Both the position numbers and the translations under genes were made by a program. Below are positions 43,896 to 53,117 of a stretch of DNA of 64,000 nt, in pieces (within the stretch, counting starts at the first letter, position 1; each line of letters opens with the position of its first letter). The notes beneath the pieces are model-generated. The model saw only the letters and a list, made by a program, of their open reading frames with translations. It did not search any database and was not told the origin of the DNA. This DNA comes from Alteribacter natronophilus (GTDB taxonomy: Bacteria; Bacillota; Bacilli; Bacillales; Salisediminibacteriaceae), in the NCBI RefSeq assembly GCF_006007885.1, contig NZ_VCRO01000004.1, forward strand, positions 1 to 64,000, in the 5' to 3' direction.

Positions 43896-44060
43896 GAGCT
43901 CCACGCCAGCAGCGACACTCCTGCGGCAGCCGGGGCCAGGGGGAGACCCCGCAGGGCGAAGGCCCGAGGAGGCTCCCCGGACCGCCGCGGAAAGGGAGCG
44001 GATGGCGTGGAGCGGAGCTTTCGAAAAAAGTACGCCTAGCGACTTTGTCTGAGAAGCAAG
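43896..44060. repeat. Bacillaceae-type GC-rich intergenic element, copy 1
   Basis: It contains ACTCCTGCGGCAG, GAGACCCC-CAGGGC, CCCGAGGAGGCT and CCGCCGCGGAAAG, in the same order as the copy at 45795-45990. The flanks AGCTCCACGCC and GGCGTGGAGC pair, so the whole block can fold as one long hairpin. This element type is common between genes in Bacillaceae as I recall; its function is unknown. Confidence 0.75.
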
Positions 44061-44083
44061 CTCCCAGCAAAAACATCGCACCC

Positions 44084-44119
44084 AAAAGGAGCCCGGGCAC
44101 AACAGCCCAGGCTCCTTTT
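44084..44119. terminator. bidirectional terminator behind ydiK
   Basis: AAAAGGAGCC / GGCTCCTTTT stem with inner GGGC / GCCC. Confidence 0.85.
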
Positions 44120-44125
44120 CCAGTA

Positions 44126-44326
44126 CTATTTTTTATCCTGTTTCGCCTTCCGCGCCAAACCAAAAAAGCGGAAAGCAATCACATAATCAATCGCCGCAAC
44201 GGCCATCAGGAGAATCGTAAGAAAATCCCAGCCGTCCGACCGGGCATTCGTCTGCGTAGCCAGCACAAGAAACATCGTCGCCAGCCCGAAATACAGAACC
44301 GCCCAGAACATCGGTGATCCACGCAT
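44126..44326 (-). CDS. ydiK: YdiK-like small membrane protein
   Basis: A 66-residue protein with two membrane helices (about 7-24 and 34-54) and a basic tail (ARKAKQDKK). Size, pattern and its place directly behind the ydiL gene next to groES match B. subtilis YdiK (DUF4305). It starts one base after the ydiL stop, so the pair is co-transcribed. Confidence 0.8.
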   Translation of the reverse strand: MRGSPMFWAVLYFGLATMFLVLATQTNARSDGWDFLTILLMAVAAIDYVIAFRFFGLARKAKQDKK

Positions 44327-44327
44327 A

Positions 44328-45071
44328 TTACATTAAGCCTCCAATAAACAGGAGAATCGCCTGCAGGTCGAGCGCCTGCTGCTCCTGAAGTTCCATAATC
44401 CGCTCGATCTCCTCACGAAAGACCACCTGCACCAGCATCACAAACCCGTTAATACCAGCATGGGCAATGATCGGCACAATAATGCGCTTCGTCTTCACAT
44501 AAAGGTACGAGAACACAATCCCCATAATCAGATACACAAGGATATTCTGGAAATCGGTGTGCACCACCGCGAACAGAAATCCGCTTCCAAGCGCCCCGAT
44601 CCAGAAACCCCATTTCCGGTACAGCGCCCCGAAAATCACCTGGCGGAACACAATCTCTTCCATAACAGGCGCAAAAATCGCCACCGCAAACGCCATCAGC
44701 GGCACCGCAAGCGCCATCTCCACAATCTGCTCCGTATTCTCCGAGCCCGGCTCCGTGCCGAACAGATTAATCTGAATCAGGTTCGCCACAATCTGCGCCG
44801 CGAACGCCATAAAAATACCGATAACCGCCCACATAGCCGTAAACCCGGCCGACGACTTGCTCCGGACATCGAAGTCCCCTTCCTTCCGAAGACTCGACCA
44901 GCCCAGATACCCGATAATAATCGTCCCGACCGTAAACGAAATCAGAATCGCATACCCGAACACCTCCGCCTCCGAAAGCCCCGCATTCGCCAGCAGCGGA
45001 ATCAGCGGAATCGGAAACAGCAGCTGCACACAGATAAACGTAATCAGAATCAGCCAATATCTCTTCGTCAC
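44328..45071 (-). CDS. ydiL: CPBP family intramembrane metalloprotease YdiL
   Basis: A 247-residue protein with about seven membrane helices. The Abi/CPBP motifs are present: EEIVFRQVIFGALY (glutamate pair and arginine), FLFAVVHTDF and IAHAGING (histidines). It is expected to cleave peptides within the membrane or act in bacteriocin self-immunity. GTG 45071 follows AAGGGG by about nine bases and gives the length of B. subtilis YdiL; the longer reading adds ~85 residues without support. Confidence 0.88.
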   Translation of the reverse strand: MTKRYWLILITFICVQLLFPIPLIPLLANAGLSEAEVFGYAILISFTVGTIIIGYLGWSSLRKEGDFDVRSKSSAGFTAMWAVIGIFMAFAAQIVANLIQINLFGTEPGSENTEQIVEMALAVPLMAFAVAIFAPVMEEIVFRQVIFGALYRKWGFWIGALGSGFLFAVVHTDFQNILVYLIMGIVFSYLYVKTKRIIVPIIAHAGINGFVMLVQVVFREEIERIMELQEQQALDLQAILLFIGGLM

Positions 45072-45320
45072 ATGTATGTCCCCTTTTTTCATTATTCCTA
45101 TGAGACACAGGACGTGTCCTATGTACACGCAATCCCCACCATTGTACCACAGCAGTACACGGGAAAAGAAAACAAGTGCACCTGTCACCAAACTGCCAAA
45201 CTTCGACTCCAAACGACGATAAAACCGGTTTTCCACTCCACGGTTCAGGGAAGATACCCCGAGGACGTTCGCCCCGCGAAAAAACAGGAAAAAAGATTCA
45301 CAAAAAAATACGGCAAATAC

Positions 45321-45352
45321 TTGCAAAACCTTTTCACAGTTATTATTATAAT
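45321..45352 (+). promoter_or_regulatory. groES: sigma-A promoter of groESL
   Basis: TTGCAA (45321-45326), then TATTAT after 17 bp (45344-45349) or TATAAT after 20 bp (45347-45352), directly ahead of CIRCE. Confidence 0.7.
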
Positions 45353-45359
45353 AATTGTG

Positions 45360-45386
45360 TTAGCACTCATCGAAACCGAGTGCTAA
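45360..45386. promoter_or_regulatory. CIRCE operator (HrcA site)
   Basis: A perfect TTAGCACTC-N9-GAGTGCTAA. HrcA binds here and represses groESL until heat stress titrates GroEL. Confidence 0.98.
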
Positions 45387-45461
45387 TAACCCAAATATAC
45401 TTACACGCGCAGACCGGATTATTCCCGGAATGTCGCAAATACATTAAGGAGGGTGTTTTCC

Positions 45462-45746
45462 TTGTTAAAACCTTTAGGTGATCGTATTGTCATTGAACTG
45501 GTAGAGCAGGAAGAAAAGACAGCCAGCGGAATCGTACTTCCTGATTCAGCGAAAGAAAAGCCGCAGGAAGGTAAAGTCATCGCCGTAGGCTCCGGCCGCG
45601 TAACCGAGCAGGGTGAGCGCGTAGCACTAGAAGTCGCAGAAGGCGACAGCGTCATCTTCTCCAAGTACTCCGGTACAGAAGTGAAATACGGCGGCAAAGA
45701 ATATCTTGTCCTTCGTGAAAGCGACGTACTGGCCGTTATCGGCTAA
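45462..45746 (+). CDS. groES: co-chaperonin GroES
   Basis: A 94-residue co-chaperonin forming the heptameric lid of GroEL. It begins (TTG start) [19 protein letters not shown], has the mobile-loop region [19 protein letters not shown], and ends with [15 protein letters not shown] 45462 is eight bases after AAGGAGGG; the GTG at 45453 overlaps that site. It is controlled by CIRCE. The groES-groEL gap is 277 bases because an intergenic element sits in it. Confidence 0.96.
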   Translation: MLKPLGDRIVIELVEQEEKTASGIVLPDSAKEKPQEGKVIAVGSGRVTEQGERVALEVAEGDSVIFSKYSGTEVKYGGKEYLVLRESDVLAVIG

Positions 45747-45794
45747 GTCTGTGCTTCCAACATACTTAGATTAGAACGATATGAAGCTCAGGGC

Positions 45795-45990
45795 GACAGC
45801 TTTCGAAGCTGTCCGCCAAAAGCGAACTCAAATCTTCGATTTGAACAACAAAACAGCGAAGCGAAAGCCGGAAGCGAGACTCCTGCGGCAGTGGGAGCCA
45901 GGCGAGACCCCACAGGGCAACAGCCCGAGGAGGCTTGCCGGCACCGCCGCGGAAAGCGAGCGTACGGCTGCAGCTGAGCGATTGTAACGA
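45795..45990. repeat. Bacillaceae-type GC-rich intergenic element, copy 2, inside groESL
   Basis: It shares ACTCCTGCGGCAG, GAGACCCC-CAGGGC, CCCGAGGAGGCT and CCGCCGCGGAAAG with 43896-44060. It has palindromic flanks (GACAGCTTTCGAAGCTGTC at 45794-45812). It lies between groES and groEL without a terminator-like T run. Confidence 0.8.
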
Positions 45991-46017
45991 CTAAATCAAA
46001 ACCATACAGGAGGCTGA

Positions 46018-47661
<1,644 letters not shown>

Positions 47662-47681
47662 GGCCAACACGACGTTGGTCA

Positions 47682-47720
47682 CTCGGACGGTGCGACAGGA
47701 CGTCGCGGTTTTAGTCCGAG
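47682..47720 (+). other. structured hairpin in the groEL 3' region
   Basis: CTCGGAC / GTCCGAG outer stem and GCGAC / GTCGC inner stem, no T run. It lies between the groEL stop and the terminator. It could stabilise the mRNA end, or mark an integration site. Confidence 0.4.
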
Positions 47721-47766
47721 ATCTGCTTCATCCACACCCATCCGGCCACCAGGCCCGGATATACAG

Positions 47767-47812
47767 AACCCCCTCATCAGATTTTTCTGGTGAGGGGGGT
47801 TTGATTTTTAAT
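47767..47812. terminator. terminator of groESL
   Basis: AACCCCCTCA(T)CAG / CTG(G)TGAGGGGGGTT stem, then TTGATTTTT. It separates groEL from the convergent nuclease gene. Confidence 0.85.
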
Positions 47813-47830
47813 GCAATTTAATTATTCCAT

Positions 47831-49885
47831 TTACTTTACCTGAGAGCAGGCTTTTAAATAAAAATCAAACTTTTGAGCAGCATCATCAAGAGAACCGAGT
47901 GCAAAATATCCTTCCTTTGTTGAACTAACACAACCTACTAATGGCGATGATAGGAACTTTAACATCGTATTTATTTCTTCTAATGTTGGAGGTGTGTCAA
48001 ATTGGTTTTGATTTTTTAAGAGATGATAAATCTCCCGAGGCTGGATAATTCCTTCTGTTATAGGATCATTGCTTTCTTCTGAGAGGCACTTTAACACTGC
48101 TTGAAGGAGGGAGCCTTCTCTTATAACCGCATTTCTATCTTTTTCAATCACATTTAAACTAACTAAACCTTTCTGCATGAATACTTTTTTATAAGAGTCA
48201 GATTTTAAAGGCACCTCATCATGCCATCTAATAAGTCTCTCTAATGTATCTATATTAATTAACGCCACTTCATGCTGCTTAGCTCTATTTATTAAACGTT
48301 CTCCTTGAAATTCTCGAGCTACTACAGCGGAATAGTTTGCACCGTGAATTTTTTTATGATCTTTCAATGTGTCAAAGTTAATTTGACTTTCGGTAATTCC
48401 GCCACTATAGGTAGTTTTGGCGTCTAGAGCAACTGAGTAAGCAAACCTAGGAGTTGTGGGAGCTTGAAGAAGTACATCAGTTTTACCAGAGCCACCTAAC
48501 CATTTGGCATTGAATCCTAGTATTTTAAAACAATCACATAATGTTTTTTCAAATCCATCGGGGTTAGAGGAATCACTTGAAGTTAACCTAAGATCATTTA
48601 AAACTTTATCAATTACATTGGTGGTTTCCTGAGAATTTTGCTTGGTCTCCTCATTACTATTTTTTAGGTGTTTACCTACTCTCATATACTCTTCATCTTT
48701 AATTTGATCTAATAGGAGTTGTCCCCTATGGGTTAATGAGAAGTTATTTGAAGGCATATCTTGAATTAATTCAGCGTTTCTCAGTATAGAAAGTCTTTTG
48801 TTGATATCAGACTTATTTTCATTACGAAAGCCGTACGATACTTTAGCGATCACAGCAAGTTGTTTTGTGGATAAGCTTGACTCTTTTAAATGAGGTAGGA
48901 TTTCAAATACAAAAGTATATTTCTTGTTTATAATACAAGCAAAATCTAATTCATAGCTACTTTCGGTTAATTTTTTGCCAAGATTGTTAGTTTGATATAC
49001 AGTTTTTGATTTTCTATCAATTAAATCCAAAAAATCAAGATTGTACAAAAAGGATTTTGTTGATGTCTCAGCTATACCATAAGACTCCAGCGAGTATTTT
49101 AGTATGTGGGTGAGCTCAACTGGAGTGTTCATCATTAACAAGTAATCATCTACAGTTGCCTTAACTGAGGTATTACTGCCTGGGAAGTACCCAAAACTTG
49201 TTTTTCTTTCTGTTAATTCATCTTGATTTAAACTGGTCAATTTCAACGCCCAGTTAGACAAGGGAATACTTGTTTCGGATGAGGTAGGATCTGTATCTAA
49301 AGTGAAACTTGACGGTTTTGTATATTGGACCTTTTCTAACAACCTTTTTCCGGCTTCTGTTATAGAATACTTTTGTGTATAATCTTGATGACTTATCATT
49401 CCCAAATCCGTTAACCATCCGATACGAGCACGAATTTCTGTATTAGTCTTCCAATTTAAAAGGTATTCTTTATTAGCAATGGATTGTAGCTCACTTGCTT
49501 TTTTGGGGTCATCCAGTAAAACGGCCAACATTTCTGCAAAAAAACGAATTTTGGCAGTGAGTAGTGCTGTTAAATAATATGGATCTTCTGTTTCAAGCCA
49601 TAATTTTGCTTCTGGAGAAAGGTTCCAGCCAGCTGAATTCTTAGTAACAATACCGGAGGGTCTAAGTTTTATACATAAACCTTCTAAGGTGTTAAAACTT
49701 TCGCTTCCAGGAATTTTAACAGTAGTATTATAAGGAGTATTCTTAATTAATTGCTCAAGTATGATCTTTAAGGATTTGGGAAAACCTTCTTTACCGCGAG
49801 GGATGTTGGGGACAGCGAAGACTTTTGCTTCCCAATCTCTAGGTTTGGGTAGGTTTTCTTGTGTTAATATTTGACCTGTTTCCAT
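47831..49885 (-). CDS. solitary restriction-like protein: winged helices plus FokI-like nuclease domain
   Basis: A 684-residue protein, clearly more AT-rich than groEL. Residues ~60-395 contain four winged-helix-like segments (around 66-100, 128-187, 245-310, 325-395). Residues ~425-555 match the FokI cleavage domain: helix Glu446; GGSGKTD with Asp470; LDAKTTYSGG with Asp488 and Lys490; and a late block SAVVAREFQGERLINRAKQHEVALINIDTLERL-like in layout. FokI itself has GGSRKPD and VDTKAYSGG. A C-terminal winged-helix-like region follows (580-684). The PD-(D/E)XK residues are intact. No methyltransferase lies anywhere in the window. It may be a modification-dependent or orphan endonuclease acting against foreign DNA. 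AAGGTGG precedes the ATG. Confidence 0.8.
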   Translation of the reverse strand: METGQILTQENLPKPRDWEAKVFAVPNIPRGKEGFPKSLKIILEQLIKNTPYNTTVKIPGSESFNTLEGLCIKLRPSGIVTKNSAGWNLSPEAKLWLETEDPYYLTALLTAKIRFFAEMLAVLLDDPKKASELQSIANKEYLLNWKTNTEIRARIGWLTDLGMISHQDYTQKYSITEAGKRLLEKVQYTKPSSFTLDTDPTSSETSIPLSNWALKLTSLNQDELTERKTSFGYFPGSNTSVKATVDDYLLMMNTPVELTHILKYSLESYGIAETSTKSFLYNLDFLDLIDRKSKTVYQTNNLGKKLTESSYELDFACIINKKYTFVFEILPHLKESSLSTKQLAVIAKVSYGFRNENKSDINKRLSILRNAELIQDMPSNNFSLTHRGQLLLDQIKDEEYMRVGKHLKNSNEETKQNSQETTNVIDKVLNDLRLTSSDSSNPDGFEKTLCDCFKILGFNAKWLGGSGKTDVLLQAPTTPRFAYSVALDAKTTYSGGITESQINFDTLKDHKKIHGANYSAVVAREFQGERLINRAKQHEVALINIDTLERLIRWHDEVPLKSDSYKKVFMQKGLVSLNVIEKDRNAVIREGSLLQAVLKCLSEESNDPITEGIIQPREIYHLLKNQNQFDTPPTLEEINTMLKFLSSPLVGCVSSTKEGYFALGSLDDAAQKFDFYLKACSQVK

Positions 49886-50049
49886 TAATATCCCACCTTG
49901 AAATTGAAGTATTTGTAATATTTTATCATACTAGGAGGATCTGTAAGAGCATGGACTCAGGCATATTGGTGTGTAACTACACGATAGCTGTCGAATATCT
50001 ATACTGTACTCTCGGCTCATCACACTAAGAATTTAGTGACTAATATCTA

Positions 50050-50293
50050 TACCAATGACTTAGCAGGTATGTATTAACATCGTTATCTGTTCTTCGTACT
50101 TTCGTAGAGCCCGTAGGCCAGGTCACTCATGACACCGGTTTTCAAGACATTATTATCGTTGAACACTCAAGGCGAAGAAGTGGGCATCGGATTCAATGCA
50201 GCAATTGCCGGCTACTTAAACTTGTCCAAACCGGTATCGTTGAATCAATAAAAGCAACACCTTCCGCACTGCAAAAACAGCACGTAAAATAGA
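50050..50293 (+). pseudogene. decayed fragment of a groEL 3' end
   Basis: The stretch follows groEL codons ~425-510 base by base with many substitutions and small indels; for example GGCGAAGAAGTGGGCATCGG (50171-50190) against the matching groEL site at 47425-47444 differs at two bases, and ATTATTATCGTTGAAC, CCGGTATCGTTGAATCAA and CTTCCGCACTGCAAAA also align. It is frameshifted and has no start. It lies just beyond the nuclease gene, so that gene is bracketed by groEL and this remnant. Confidence 0.8.
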
Positions 50294-50295
50294 AG

Positions 50296-50436
50296 ACAGT
50301 AAAGAGGTGATTTTACCCGACTGTTTTATCCTTTCAGGGAAGAGTGGCGGAAACTGGTGCTCAGTAAATAAGAGAAGGTATGGTAGAGGTGCTGCGAAGT
50401 GAAAACATTCCCCATAGGTGAAAAATGATACAACTA
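50296..50436 (+). pseudogene. decayed 3' end of the M14-like peptidase gene (third copy)
   Basis: GACTGTTTTATCC...TTCAGGGAAGAGTGG and GGTGCTGCGAAGTGAAAACAT align with the end of the gene at 60197-61327, with deletions. The shared downstream terminator follows. It starts where the groEL remnant ends. Confidence 0.8.
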
Positions 50437-50478
50437 AGGTTTCCCCTGAGTTCCTTTAACTTTTGGGAAGCTCTTTTT
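50436..50478 (+). terminator. terminator carried by the remnant
   Basis: AAGGTTTCCC...GGGAAGCT with T run; the same hairpin as at 61356 and 63634. Confidence 0.7.
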
Positions 50479-50753
50479 CTTTTGCTGCATGTAAGAGGGT
50501 TTATTTAGTGATTTCAACAAGAAACGTTACGGTCATCTCTACGGATTCTTCTCATCCATACATCGAAATGGAGGGAATTGCAAATCCGGAGAAGATCCGT
50601 TGTAAAGTCATGAAGCGCGTTGTTGAGAAGAAGCGGGGAGTTCAACTTACTGAGAGTATATAACATTGAATCTAAGGTTACATTCACTGCCCTTTGTCTG
50701 TATAATACTAGGGGAATCTATAATAATATATAAAATTATGGGGGAATAATTTC

Positions 50754-51788
50754 GTGGGGAAACTAAAAGAAATGTCACAGAAAGCCTGGGCGCCATTTGT
50801 ATTGGTACTACTTATCGCTCCACTGTTCGCTTTTAGTGTAACGCCTTTTGCTGGGGTAGTTATTGCAGGGTTCGGTCTTTATCTATTATGGAAGCATGAG
50901 CACTTTGCAAAGGCAGGGAGAATTGCTACTACTGGAGCGTTGTCCTTTATCGCACTGATCGGGTTTGTCGTCGCCGCAGTAGCATCAGGCGGCGATGAGG
51001 TAGCCGAGGATGAGCCAGAAGCGGAAGAAGCATCTGCCGCTGAAGCTGAGGAAGAAGAAGCTCCGGAAGAAGAGGCTACCGAGGAAGAGGAAGCTACCGA
51101 GGAAGAGGAAGCTACGGAGTCGAAAGAATACGCGGTTGATCCTTCTATTGAGTTTGGGGATGACTCCGTGTCGATTACGATTGAGACGGACGTTCCTGAC
51201 GGAATTGAATTTGGTTACGAAGTTGAGCACGTGGAAGACTTTGATTACTGGGAGGACGGTGATCTGCTAATCGAAGACGGTCGGGCTTCTGTTGAGGTGG
51301 ATGTCTCTGAATATCCGGGTGGAGAAATCCTGGTATGGGTTGGCCTGTCCGGTGCTACAAACGACGAGGACTTGGTAGAGGAAGCGTTTGGTGACTGGCA
51401 GGGATCGGAAGTTTCCGGTGATCTGTCAGAAGATGAATACGGTATGCTTTACACGTATGAAGAAACGTTCCAAAGAGAAGGGGAACCGGAGGAAGAACTG
51501 ACACTTTCACAGGAAAACGCGATTGGAAGCGCAGAAGACTATCTGGCTTATACCGCCTTCTCAAAAGAGGGTTTGATCGACCAGCTAGAGTTTGAAGGAT
51601 TCAGCAACGAGGAAGCGACATTCGCCGTTGAATATATCGACCCGGATTGGTACGAACAGGCCGTAAAAAGTGGCGAACAGTATCTTGATTACTCGAACTT
51701 CTCCAGAAGCGGCTTAATTGACCAACTGGAATTTGAAGGCTTTACAAACAGTCAGGCAACACACGCAGTAGACGAAATCGGACTATAA
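50754..51788 (+). CDS. membrane protein with two Ltp-type repeats
   Basis: A 344-residue protein. Two membrane helices (about 13-45 and 60-80) are followed by a very acidic linker with TEEEEA repeats (about 83-125), a ~120-residue beta-rich domain, and two C-terminal ~48-residue repeats, each ending in the pattern SFSxxGLIDQLEFEGFxxxxATxAV. This pattern matches the host cell surface-exposed lipoprotein (Ltp) domain, known from phage TP-J34 Ltp, which blocks DNA injection by other phages. Chromosomal members are common and mostly untested. GTG start; a GGGGG run lies about 12 bases upstream. Confidence 0.75.
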   Translation: MGKLKEMSQKAWAPFVLVLLIAPLFAFSVTPFAGVVIAGFGLYLLWKHEHFAKAGRIATTGALSFIALIGFVVAAVASGGDEVAEDEPEAEEASAAEAEEEEAPEEEATEEEEATEEEEATESKEYAVDPSIEFGDDSVSITIETDVPDGIEFGYEVEHVEDFDYWEDGDLLIEDGRASVEVDVSEYPGGEILVWVGLSGATNDEDLVEEAFGDWQGSEVSGDLSEDEYGMLYTYEETFQREGEPEEELTLSQENAIGSAEDYLAYTAFSKEGLIDQLEFEGFSNEEATFAVEYIDPDWYEQAVKSGEQYLDYSNFSRSGLIDQLEFEGFTNSQATHAVDEIGL

Positions 51789-51803
51789 AAACACACACGA
51801 GGA

Positions 51804-51953
51804 AGTAACTTTATCGTGATGCTGAACAACTCGGGTCTGCTGGTTAATGAAATCGGCTCCTATGAGGGAAGTGGCACACAACAGTTCAAAACTAGGGTAT
51901 TTATATGTTCAACGTTGAAGCTGACGGTGATTGGGCTATTGAAGTGGAAGAGT
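51804..51953 (+). pseudogene. remnant of a surface-protein gene
   Basis: Frames spell FIVMLNNSGLLVNEIGSYEG and then, after a frameshift, NVEADGDWAIEVEEY. This resembles the C-terminal beta module of some Bacillus exported proteins (DGDW-I-I pattern). No start; two frames. A terminator follows. Confidence 0.55.
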
Positions 51954-51970
51954 ATAATATAGGCAATAAG

Positions 51971-52004
51971 GACGACACCAGCAAGTTTGTGGTGTCGTCT
52001 TTTT
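51971..52004 (+). terminator. terminator behind the remnant
   Basis: GACGACACCA / TGGTGTCGTC perfect stem, followed by five T. Confidence 0.9.
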
Positions 52005-52048
52005 AAGTAATTAGTGTCCGGAAAGGTGACCGAACCACTTATCAATCA

Positions 52049-52592
52049 GTGGTAACGTTTTATTTGGCGGGGTTAACGGTGGTGGCTTTAGGAGGTATGG
52101 TCGTCTTTTTTGTCCTGGCCTTTGTAAAAGGAAAGGATAACAGACTGAGATACTTTGCAATGTCGGGTGGCTGCCTGGCGGCAATTATCGTCATCGCACT
52201 GATGGGTTCATCGATAGGGGAAGAAGCTCCTGATACAGAAGATGTTACAGCTGAAGCTTCCGGAGAAGAAATAGAGGACGAAGAAAAGGTTAAACAGGAA
52301 GAAGGTTAATTGGCAGGAACAAGCCATTCAGATGGCTGAGGATTATCTGCGTTACACGTCTTTTTCTAAATCAGGATTTATCGAGCAGTTAGAGTATGAA
52401 GGCTTTAGCAAAAAAGATGCAGCATATGGTGTGGAAAGCATCTCGGTTGATTGGAAAGAGCAAGCCGTTCAGATGGCTTAGGATTATCTGAATTACAGCT
52501 CTTTTTCAAGGCAGAGTTTAATTGACCAGTTAATATATGAAGGATTCAGTAAAGACCACGCAACATACGCTGTCAATCAAGTTGGCTTGTAG
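52049..52592 (+). pseudogene. broken Ltp-repeat membrane protein gene
   Basis: Codons from GTG 52049 encode a two-helix N-terminus almost identical in layout to the gene at 54057 (VVFFVLAFVKGK and GGCLAAIIVIALMG), then an acidic tail to a stop at 52307. In another frame from 52311 come two Ltp repeats (FSKSGFIEQLEYEGFSKKDA and FSRQSLIDQLIYEGFSKDHA), with an in-frame TAG at 52479 where the paralogue has CAA or CAG. The charged stalk has been lost by deletion. The first 86 codons might still be translated. Confidence 0.85.
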
Positions 52593-52708
52593 CGAAGTGC
52601 AGGGACGGTTGAAACTTTTCCCGGGTGTAAAATAGATCATTCCGAATCGGGACGCCTATGTGTCTGAACGGATAAAACAGGTTAATCGACGGATCGTTCA
52701 TCAAAGAA

Positions 52709-52750
52709 TAAAAGCGCATCTTCCAAGGGGAATAGGAAGGTGTGCTTTTA
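52709..52750. terminator. terminator-like hairpin in a gene-free stretch
   Basis: AAAAGCGCATCTTCC / GGAAGGTGTGCTTTT stem. Part of a 525-bp gap (52593-53117). Confidence 0.7.
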
Positions 52751-52806
52751 CTTATTACGGGATGAAGAAACAGATTCGGATAAAACATTTTCATTGATCT
52801 GTCAGT

Positions 52807-52938
52807 GGTGTTTTCGGCATCCCGATGGTGGCGAATTATACAGCTGTGTCCATTAAAGAAAACGTGGCTGCTCCGGAGGTGGAAGGCGAGCAGCTGACGA
52901 TTTCACCAAACCGGACAGGTCAGACAAAAATCAGGTGA
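52807..52938 (+). pseudogene. remnant of an Ig-like surface domain
   Basis: 43 open codons to a stop read GIPMVANYTAVSIKENVAAP and TISPNRTGQTKI, the flavour of a bacterial Ig-like or cadherin-like repeat. No start or signal. Otherwise the gap holds the terminator above and nothing else I can name. Confidence 0.4.
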
Positions 52939-53117
52939 CTGCTGATGATGGGGGATGCGGTACAGTAGACACCTGGTTTAACGCAATCTTTAACCCTGGG
53001 AGAGGGCATCGGTAACGAACTGTTTTATAAATGTTTAGTTAGGCTAAATTCTGTGTATTAGCAGACTAACCCCTTATTTTATAAGTTATGAAAGCTATAT
53101 GGAATGGAGGAATACCA

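Larger units (their letters stand above)
49886..50753. other. 868-bp scarred intergenic region
   Basis: From left to right: the AT-rich promoter region of the nuclease gene with TATGAT on the minus strand; a short palindrome CACTAA-GAAT-TTAGTG (50023-50038); the groEL remnant; the peptidase remnant and its terminator; and an open frame of about 50 codons ending at 50663 (SHPYIEMEGIANPEKIRC) that looks like a gene tail I do not recognise. Confidence 0.7.

Noticed and set aside
44460-45386. 308-codon plus-strand ORF across ydiL
   Set aside because: Antisense to a clear CPBP protease; composition is full of Arg/His/Asn from reversed membrane codons, and it has no ribosome-binding site.
47831-49885. 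Complete type II restriction-modification system
   Set aside because: No DNA methyltransferase motifs (FxGxG with NPPY or PC) seen in any neighbouring frame; the only methyltransferase in the window (40401) is of small-molecule type.
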